Part shown: positions 35,668 to 41,027 of the stretch, piece by piece
How positions within the stretch are numbered: position 1 is the first letter of the stretch
How the letters are laid out: each line of letters starts with the position of its first letter
DNA from: an uncultured Flavobacteriales bacterium
GTDB lineage: Bacteria; Bacteroidota; Bacteroidia; Flavobacteriales_D; Sanyastnellaceae
Length of the DNA: 41,027 nt
Direction: 5' to 3'
Assembly: GCA_905479115.1 (NCBI GenBank)
Contig: CAJQLF010000014.1
Span: 1-41,027 of the forward strand
The notes under the pieces: generated by a model
What the model saw: the letters and a program-made list of their open reading frames with translations, nothing else
Databases searched by the model: none
Told to the model about the DNA's origin: nothing
Made by a program: the position numbers and the translations under genes

Positions 35668-36504
35668 ATGTCAAGATCAAAAATGGAGAATACATCGAAT
35701 TTGAAGGATGCCGGCTGGACCGCTGGTGACCGGTTGCAGATCATAGCTGGGCCGTGCGCCATTGAAGGCGAAGACATCGCCATGCGTGTCGCCGAAGGAG
35801 TGATTGCAACATGCGCCAAATTGGACTTGCCTGTGATTTTCAAAGGATCCTACCGAAAGGCGAACCGGTCTCGGCTCGATAGCTTTACGGGCATTGGAGA
35901 CGAAAAGGCCCTGGGTATTTTAGCCAAGGTCGGGGAAGCATTTGGAGTGCAGACGACCACAGATGTTCACGCAGCCGAAGAGGCGTCCTTGGCAGCTGCC
36001 TACACGGATGTGCTTCAAATCCCCGCATTTTTGTGTCGGCAAACAGATTTATTGGTCGCTGCAGCACAAACAGGCAAGGTGGTCAACGTCAAAAAAGGCC
36101 AATTCCTCGCCCCTGAGTCCATGGAGCACGCCGTCCGAAAGATTCACGATTCGGGCAACCCAAAAGCTTGGTTGACTGAACGCGGAACGATGTTGGGATA
36201 CCAGGACATGGTGGTGGATATGCGCGGCTTTCCTGTGATGCGTCAATACGGTCCTGTCATCGCTGATATTACCCATAGCTTGCAGCAGCCCAACCAACAA
36301 TCCGGCGTTACCGGGGGGCGTCCAGAACTTATTGCGACGATAGGCCGAGCAGCGGTAGCGGCGGGTGCCAACGGTGTTTTCATCGAAACCCATCCCGAGC
36401 CATCGCAGGCGCTTTCTGACGGAGCCAATATGCTGCCGCTGGACCAATTGGAGGGATTGCTTGCGCAGTTAAAACGGGTGCACGAAGCGGTGCAGCATGG
36501 ATAG
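35668..36504 (+). CDS. kdsA: 3-deoxy-8-phosphooctulonate synthase (Kdo-8-P synthase)
   Basis: 278 aa from the ATG at 35668; ATG 35683 is an alternative. The TIM-barrel motifs are present: IAGPCAIEG with Cys30, FKGSYRKANRS, QTTTDVH, IPAFLCRQTDLL, KKGQFLAP, TERGTMLGYQDMVVDMR and IETHPEP. The Cys in AGPC is the metal ligand of the metal-dependent class (Aquifex type) rather than the Asn found in E. coli KdsA. It condenses phosphoenolpyruvate with arabinose-5-phosphate, the first step to Kdo for lipopolysaccharide, and so supports a Gram-negative outer membrane. The 3' end overlaps the next gene by eight bases. Confidence 0.96.
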   Translation: MSRSKMENTSNLKDAGWTAGDRLQIIAGPCAIEGEDIAMRVAEGVIATCAKLDLPVIFKGSYRKANRSRLDSFTGIGDEKALGILAKVGEAFGVQTTTDVHAAEEASLAAAYTDVLQIPAFLCRQTDLLVAAAQTGKVVNVKKGQFLAPESMEHAVRKIHDSGNPKAWLTERGTMLGYQDMVVDMRGFPVMRQYGPVIADITHSLQQPNQQSGVTGGRPELIATIGRAAVAAGANGVFIETHPEPSQALSDGANMLPLDQLEGLLAQLKRVHEAVQHG

Positions 36505-37948
36505 AATACGGGCCTTTGCATGCCTTGCGTTGACATGCTTTATGGCATGGGTCAGCGTGACCTCTGCGCAAACGGACACCCTCGAAGTGCGCGTATTGGG
36601 TGGACAACAGGATGACCGGGGTCAGCAATTGGTCGAATTGGCCAACGGAGATGTCCTCTCGATCAGCTCTACCAATAGCACAACGGATGACGAACCGCGG
36701 GGCTGGTTGCATCGCTTTGATTCGGCTGCGCACGTTATTTGGGAGGCGACAATCGAAGATGCGCCTTTGCTGCAGCCAGTCGATGCTATGGAACACGGCG
36801 ATGGGCTCCTTACGGTATTCGGAATGCGATTTGGTGGCGTTGGCAATGCGTACGACTGGGGATGGTACACCTTAGATGCGAACGGTGCTTTTTTGACGCA
36901 AACTACTTGGGGCACGGACGCATGGGATTTGCCCACACGGATCATGTTCCACAACGATACGATGTGGTCGGTGGGTACCTCTTACATTTCGGGCAACGGC
37001 GATGTTTGGGCAACGGGCCACATTTGGATGGACGGTGCTTGGATGCTGGTGCATGAGGGCAATGTGGCTTCGATGCCCGAAGAGGAAGTAGCGGTAGATG
37101 CAGCATTTCAGGGTGATACCCTGCTCGTTTTGAGCTCGCTGATCGAGGAAAGTGCTGCACGCTGGCAGGGGGTGAATGCGGCATCGGGTGAGGTGCATTG
37201 GTCGCATCAAAGCAGCTGGGTAGATCCAACGGCTGCTGTAGCCATCGATGTGAATAGCACAAATGCAGTAGCGCTGATGAATGTGTCGACGGCGGATGGA
37301 ATGCGGCTTGCATTTGCAGTGGTAGATTCCGCGGGGAATCTGGTCCTTGAGCAATTGCCTGGTTCCGGTGTGGACATCGCCGGATGCGATGTGCAGTGGT
37401 ATAGCCCCACGGATTTTGCCACAGTCTCAGTCACCAATGAATTGGGGCTGGGAGGAGAAGAAATCCTGTTCTCACGTTGGTCTGCGGTGAGTGGCGCCTG
37501 GCAAGGTGGCCCATCCATCGGTACGCCTTGGGATGAGGTGCCCAGCGCCATGCTGCACGATGAAGATGGACGATTGTGGGTGCTGGGATCGACGAATGGA
37601 TATTCCAATGGCCGCGATGATGTGTATTTGGTTCAAATTCCGAATGCCTCCATTTCAGATTATACCAACAACGTAGAAACGAACATTTTGGACACCACCT
37701 TGTCCATGGAAGAGCCCGTGTTTGAAGCTGGATTTTCTGTCTATCCAAATCCAGCGACGGACTCCTTCACTTTAGAAGGGGTGGACTCGGCTGGGTTTTG
37801 GAAGATCTTCAATGGAACAGGCCAACCGGTGAGGTCGGGGAGGGGATCTCAAGGATGGGTTAGCGGCTTACCGCCCGGATCGTATTGGCTCGTTGTGGGC
37901 AATGAACGCGGCGGAAGCATGGATGCTGTGCCGCTTTGGATTCGCTAA
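36497..37948 (+). CDS. T9SS-exported hypothetical protein (repeat beta-propeller-like)
   Basis: 483 aa, overlapping the kdsA end by eight bases. A signal peptide (MDRIRAFACLALTCFMAWVSVTSAQ) is followed by repeated strand blocks with DTLEVRVLGGQQDDRGQQLVEL, GWLHRFDSAAHVIWEATI and HDEDGRLWVLGSTNGYSNGRDDVYLVQI. These resemble the propeller-like 'delayed/dispersed' repeats in Bacteroidota surface proteins where each block reports a value, but no catalytic motif is visible. The last 70 residues form a T9SS type A sorting domain starting SVYPNPATDSFTLEG, so it should pass the outer membrane and be anchored or released. Its function is unknown. Confidence 0.85.
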   Translation: MDRIRAFACLALTCFMAWVSVTSAQTDTLEVRVLGGQQDDRGQQLVELANGDVLSISSTNSTTDDEPRGWLHRFDSAAHVIWEATIEDAPLLQPVDAMEHGDGLLTVFGMRFGGVGNAYDWGWYTLDANGAFLTQTTWGTDAWDLPTRIMFHNDTMWSVGTSYISGNGDVWATGHIWMDGAWMLVHEGNVASMPEEEVAVDAAFQGDTLLVLSSLIEESAARWQGVNAASGEVHWSHQSSWVDPTAAVAIDVNSTNAVALMNVSTADGMRLAFAVVDSAGNLVLEQLPGSGVDIAGCDVQWYSPTDFATVSVTNELGLGGEEILFSRWSAVSGAWQGGPSIGTPWDEVPSAMLHDEDGRLWVLGSTNGYSNGRDDVYLVQIPNASISDYTNNVETNILDTTLSMEEPVFEAGFSVYPNPATDSFTLEGVDSAGFWKIFNGTGQPVRSGRGSQGWVSGLPPGSYWLVVGNERGGSMDAVPLWIR

Positions 37949-37973
37949 AGAAGGCGAGGTAAAATCGAATGGT

Positions 37974-37992
37974 AGCGTTTGGAACGCTTTTT
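37974..37992 (+). terminator. Probable intrinsic terminator after the T9SS cargo gene
   Basis: AGCGTT (37974–37979) and AACGCT (37983–37988) form a 6-bp stem with a 3-base loop, followed by TTTT, 25 bases after the stop codon. The stem is short, so termination may be partial. Confidence 0.55.
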
Positions 37993-38006
37993 GAAAAGGT
38001 TGTAAA

Positions 38007-38525
38007 ATGAATGAACCCATGAAACGACGAAATCTATTGCGCGTCCGTGCAGGGGCCATTGCGGCTTTTGTGGTGACCTTGGTTTGGACAGGTTGCCAAC
38101 CCACGCTCCACACGATCGGAACGCGCACATGCGAAGAATCCAAGTGGACGCCACAATCCTATTCAATCCAGGACATTCTGCCGGGTGTAGAAAGCAATTT
38201 GCAGGCGCAGCGGACCTACGTTGTTTCAAGAAAGGATGGGGCGGACGGGGGTGCTGCCGAGTCGGCATCGTGGTTTCTTGCGACGGATTCGGTGCTCCTT
38301 CCAATGCGTTTTCGATTGGACAGCGAAGGAGCTGCTCAATGGTCGGGTACGCGGAATTTTTATGGAGAAGTTCGCCCAGGCGTTCCGACATTGGCAGAAG
38401 TGTTCCCGTCTCTTTCGGGAGCTTCTCTGACTGACACGGCTTGGCTAATTCGAGAGTCGCCTGAGGGATGCATGGCGGTCTCCTTGCCACCGGTACAAAA
38501 ACTGCAGGCGATCGCTGCACCTTGA
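38007..38525 (+). CDS. Small hypothetical lipoprotein
   Basis: 172 aa from 38007, or 168 aa from the ATG at 38019 (MKRRNLLRVRAGAIAAFVV). The signal ends LVWTG-C with the lipid Cys near residue 30. The mature part (TLHTIGTRTCEESKWTPQSY...) is mostly polar with a few strand-like blocks and no recognised motif. It follows the short terminator and may have its own promoter, though I see no clear one in the 58-base gap. The function is unknown. Confidence 0.7.
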   Translation: MNEPMKRRNLLRVRAGAIAAFVVTLVWTGCQPTLHTIGTRTCEESKWTPQSYSIQDILPGVESNLQAQRTYVVSRKDGADGGAAESASWFLATDSVLLPMRFRLDSEGAAQWSGTRNFYGEVRPGVPTLAEVFPSLSGASLTDTAWLIRESPEGCMAVSLPPVQKLQAIAAP

Positions 38526-38630
38526 AGCTAAAGTGACTCTTGGCAATGCAGGTGAAGTTAGGATATTTGCGAAATCTGGAAATTCCTGCATTGAGGGTGG
38601 AGGAAATGCTGTGTTTTTGCAGGTGTTCTG
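38526..38630. other. Convergent intergenic stretch with a long inverted repeat
   Basis: Between the plus-strand lipoprotein and the minus-strand CsgG-like gene, AATGCAGG (38545–38552) and CCTGCATT (38585–38592) are perfect inverted repeats 32 bases apart. No T-run follows either arm, so I do not call it a terminator. Nothing else is seen. Confidence 0.3.
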
Positions 38631-39782
38631 TTAATACTGAATGGCCTCGAGAAGTTCCTCAGCCGTAATTGATCTGTCAGCATTTTTTAGAATTGCTGAC
38701 CAAAGCAACAAGCTTGAATTGATGCTGATCATCTTGACCTTGAGGACATTTTGATTGCTCAGACATGTTGGTTGTATGGTGACAAGGGCTTCTGCTCCAG
38801 CAAATTGTCCTGCTTCGATAAAGTCAGAATCGCGGAATAGCCCATCCATATTGAGTTTGTGTTCTTTGAGAATGTGATCTGTTACAGATCGATCTACAAC
38901 GTCGTAAGACTCCAGAAACCCCAAGGCTAACTCATCTTCAAAATGCATTCCTTGTAAGCCTAAGCAATCCTCTCCTGGTTTCGCAATGGTAAGAATGGTT
39001 TGAATATGAGCGATTTCATTGCTGTCGCCTTTGACGTTAAAAGAAACGTCGCTTTTAGCAGCGGTTCTGTTACTCACGACCTTTTCGCGCATGTCTTTTG
39101 TTACTCGTCGCACAATTTCATTGGCAATACGCTGGGGGCAATAAGATGAGAGACTAGGTTGGCTGAAGTCAAAGTCTATGATTTGTTCATTGAGATCGCC
39201 TGAGATATCTCTTATAGTGCCATGGAGCTCGCTTAGGGTGGTTCCACAACTCAGCGATTCTCTGTAAGTGTAATTAAATGATATGAGGTGTAAAGTGTTG
39301 GGCTCAGACCATGTTTCCTGTGGAATCTCTCTACCCTCTACCCATGAATAGAAAGAGGTTGTCTTGTCCCATCGATTACCTTCAATGAGCCGCTCTTCTT
39401 CAATAACATGGCCAGAAGCGACAAGCGATTGAAGTGCGCCTCTCCATCCAGCAAAATAACCACGCTCTTTGAGCTGCTTCTTCAGCTGATCTTCATCTAA
39501 TTCTCCGTTAATCGAGCTCAGATGAGTAGCAATTTGAATCTTATTTTGTTCAGCATTGATTTGTTGTTGAGCCCAGTCAGGGTTGACAACATTGAATCCT
39601 GCTCTTTGGAAGGCTGAGAGGAAATTTGAGTACATCCCAGCTTGATCCGCGTTCATTCTTGCAAAGATGAAAAAGTCGGGCTTTGTAAAGCCGTCCTCCC
39701 CTTGAGTAGAAAAACGCTGGCAAACTGCATCTCTTGAGAAAAATGCGCAGAAAGCAAGGATAGCGAACCGTTTAAATTTCAT
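38631..39782 (-). CDS. Exported protein with CsgG/LpoB-like features, AT-rich gene
   Basis: 383 aa with a signal peptide (MKFKRFAILAFCAFFSRDAVC, cleavage likely near residue 21). The middle (SFNYTYRESLSCGTTLSELHG) and the C-terminal part are reminiscent of CsgG/LpoB/FlgO-type assembly proteins: DRSVTDHILKEHKLNMDGLF, then GQFAGAEALVTIQ and LLWSAI, which recall their 'Gxx(L/A)GAD-LVxGxV ... ilWs' pattern. That match is weak and mine alone. No catalytic motif is visible. It lies 165 bases downstream of a lipoprotein gene on the same strand that has clearer CsgG-like motifs. The DNA looks AT-richer than the rest of the window, which could mean acquisition by transfer. Confidence 0.6.
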   Translation of the reverse strand: MKFKRFAILAFCAFFSRDAVCQRFSTQGEDGFTKPDFFIFARMNADQAGMYSNFLSAFQRAGFNVVNPDWAQQQINAEQNKIQIATHLSSINGELDEDQLKKQLKERGYFAGWRGALQSLVASGHVIEEERLIEGNRWDKTTSFYSWVEGREIPQETWSEPNTLHLISFNYTYRESLSCGTTLSELHGTIRDISGDLNEQIIDFDFSQPSLSSYCPQRIANEIVRRVTKDMREKVVSNRTAAKSDVSFNVKGDSNEIAHIQTILTIAKPGEDCLGLQGMHFEDELALGFLESYDVVDRSVTDHILKEHKLNMDGLFRDSDFIEAGQFAGAEALVTIQPTCLSNQNVLKVKMISINSSLLLWSAILKNADRSITAEELLEAIQY

Positions 39783-39947
39783 GCTAGCTGTTGTTTAGAA
39801 TCTAAGGAATAAAACTAACTACTTATCCCTAAAAGGTAAATTGGCCCTAAAAAGCTGTTTGTTCAGAGTTGATTGACTTTTTAAAAAAAAAAGCTCGAGC
39901 AAATTTTAATGCCGTAGAACTGGAGCTTCTCCTTGTCATTCTCTCGA
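39783..39947. promoter_or_regulatory. AT-rich intergenic region with a possible terminator (minus strand)
   Basis: On the minus strand, downstream of the lipoprotein gene ending at 39948, a GCTCGAGC palindrome (39893–39900) is followed by ten T (A-run 39883–39892), and AAGCTC about 30 bases upstream can pair with it (39925–39930). This could terminate transcription, so the following CsgG-like gene would need its own promoter. I see no convincing −33/−7 pair in the remainder. Confidence 0.35.
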
Positions 39948-40790
39948 TTACCAGCCGTTCCGTGATTTTTTAGTTGGAGGATCGGTCACTTTTTGTTGAC
40001 GAGGGTTCCCATTCACTACTGGATAAGTGTAGTGGTAGTTTCTGTAAGTACGGTCCTTATACTCGTCGTAAGTCTCACCGCTCAATGTGTCTCGAACTGC
40101 CTGTGTAACACGCGAGGCGCTCAATATTGATCCCGTTGCAACGTCTAATACTTTTAGGTCAATAACAGTCCGCGCCTCTCTAATAACGCGCTCGACGTAA
40201 CCAAAGTCTGACTGCTCCTCTTCGATTACAATGCCGCACTCAACAATCTTATAGGACAATGCCTTTTGAGCTGTGTTTAGGGATGTAGAATCCTTGTAGA
40301 CCCAGTTTTTCTTGTCATAGTATTCACTTCCACCAATGCCTCGACTAGAGCTATATCCGCTTGAATATCCGCCTAAATAAACTGAACTGCCGCTAGACTC
40401 TGCGCTCAAAGCGCTTCCTGTGGACCAATTTTTTTCAGGATTTATCTGAATAAAACCATCCCCTGATTCAGCGAGCATGCGGTAAATCAAGTCTTGATCT
40501 CGTTCTAGAAGTTGGTAACCCTCATTTAACAATGATCTGATTAGCGCACCTTCAAATGAAGCAGTGATGCTGTTGTCTGTGGTTATTCTTTGCTCTTCGT
40601 TCCAGATTACCAAGGACTCAGATATATCAACTTCTGAATCTAACTCTTGCAATATCTGATTGATGGGAAGGCTCTTTTCGATGAGGACTGGATTTGAGTT
40701 TTCCCAGGAAAGAACGCCAACAGCCGACTGACTGACATAGCAACCCACCAATAGAACTGAAGCTGCGGAAATGGAAGCGACGTATTTCAT
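39948..40790 (-). CDS. CsgG-like lipoprotein, AT-rich gene
   Basis: 280 aa from the ATG at 40790, which opens a lipoprotein signal (MKYVASISAASVLLVGC, lipid Cys at 17); an ATG at 40859 is 23 codons upstream. Two CsgG-family-like segments can be seen: ALIRSLLNEGYQLLERDQDLIYRMLAESG, like the 'L...l...g.F.VvER..l..ll.E' motif, and ARTVIDLKVLDVATGSILSASRV, like the 'a.lrlvDt.TGeil' strands. A Ser/Gly/Tyr-rich loop (SGSSVYLGGYSSGYSSSRG) interrupts the fold. CsgG-type lipoproteins form outer-membrane secretion pores, and the relatives LpoB and FlgO have other envelope roles. Which one applies here is unclear. It is neither near csgE/csgF nor similar enough to call csgG. Confidence 0.65.
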   Translation of the reverse strand: MKYVASISAASVLLVGCYVSQSAVGVLSWENSNPVLIEKSLPINQILQELDSEVDISESLVIWNEEQRITTDNSITASFEGALIRSLLNEGYQLLERDQDLIYRMLAESGDGFIQINPEKNWSTGSALSAESSGSSVYLGGYSSGYSSSRGIGGSEYYDKKNWVYKDSTSLNTAQKALSYKIVECGIVIEEEQSDFGYVERVIREARTVIDLKVLDVATGSILSASRVTQAVRDTLSGETYDEYKDRTYRNYHYTYPVVNGNPRQQKVTDPPTKKSRNGW

Positions 40791-40896
40791 TCTTTTGATT
40801 TTTGAAAAAGGTACAATTACCTCATTGATTGAGCAAACTAGTCGATATGTGAGTTGCAATCAGCAGGGTTATTTGTCATGCCGATGGATTGAACCC

Positions 40897-40928
40897 TTTG
40901 GCTCATCGCGCAATTCAGCGTATATTTA
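40897..40928 (+). promoter_or_regulatory. Promoter of the tRNA-Ala gene
   Basis: TTTG (40897–40900), a 20-base spacer and TATATTTA (40921–40928) fit the Bacteroidota −33/−7 pattern with one mismatch. The tRNA begins at 40952, so transcription would start about 15–20 bases before it. Confidence 0.6.
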
Positions 40929-40950
40929 CGGCAGCTCTTAAGGGCGAAGA

Positions 40951-41027
<77 letters not shown>

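Noticed and set aside
38545-38592. Inverted repeat AATGCAGG/CCTGCATT as a terminator
   Set aside because: A 32-base loop and no T-run on either strand make termination unlikely.

Overview
The window looks like chromosomal DNA of a marine Bacteroidota, most likely Flavobacteriales (Cryomorphaceae/Schleiferiaceae-like). The reasons are: C-terminal type IX secretion (T9SS) sorting domains of the YPNP type; many Cys-rich 'GCTDxxACNYDxxATxDDGSC' modules; a proteorhodopsin with Met at the colour-tuning position; the rpmG–DUF4295–ftsY–rimO order; DUF4105/Lnb-type and DUF5723-type proteins; and promoters of the Bacteroidota form TTTG–N19-20–TAnnTTTG. The strain or species cannot be named from the sequence alone. 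I see no insertion sequence, phage gene, CRISPR array or rRNA.

Layout. (1) 1–13093, surface and secreted proteins: the 5' part of a lipoprotein gene cut by the left edge, a metzincin protease with a P-domain, a giant divergent repeat protein of about 2,095 aa, and a BNR/Asp-box–PKD protein exported by T9SS. (2) 13090–15223, selenium use: tRNA 2-selenouridine synthase (selU) and selenophosphate synthetase (selD). (3) 15333–16055, a proton-pumping proteorhodopsin with its own promoter and a strong bidirectional terminator. (4) 16174–26904, housekeeping: maf, guaA, a LysM/periplasmic-binding-like protein, lolA-like, ftsK, rpmG, DUF4295, ftsY, rimO, queE. (5) 26923–30784 on the minus strand: a PaaE-like flavin/2Fe-2S reductase, a small secreted protein, and a fused alpha/beta E1 2-oxoacid dehydrogenase. 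(6) 30838–38525 on the plus strand: a DapF–Lnb/DUF4105 fusion, a lipoprotein, a DUF5723-like barrel, kdsA, a T9SS cargo protein and a small lipoprotein. (7) 38631–40790, two minus-strand CsgG-like exported proteins in AT-richer DNA, followed by tRNA-Ala(GGC) at the right edge.

How the genes work together. Much of the window concerns the cell envelope: lipoprotein trafficking (LolA-like) and probable lipoprotein N-acylation (Lnb-like), peptidoglycan precursor (DapF), LPS Kdo synthesis (KdsA), SRP targeting (FtsY), and several lipoproteins and T9SS cargo proteins. SelD makes the selenophosphate that SelU uses on tRNA, and RimO, QueE and the ribosomal proteins add further translation functions. 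Genes are tightly packed, with many ATGA-type overlaps.

The most unusual items are the in-frame DapF–Lnb fusion, the giant modular protein with four copies of a domain I do not recognise plus a 15-repeat array built from duplicated two-repeat units, and the CsgG-like pair in AT-rich DNA next to the tRNA.
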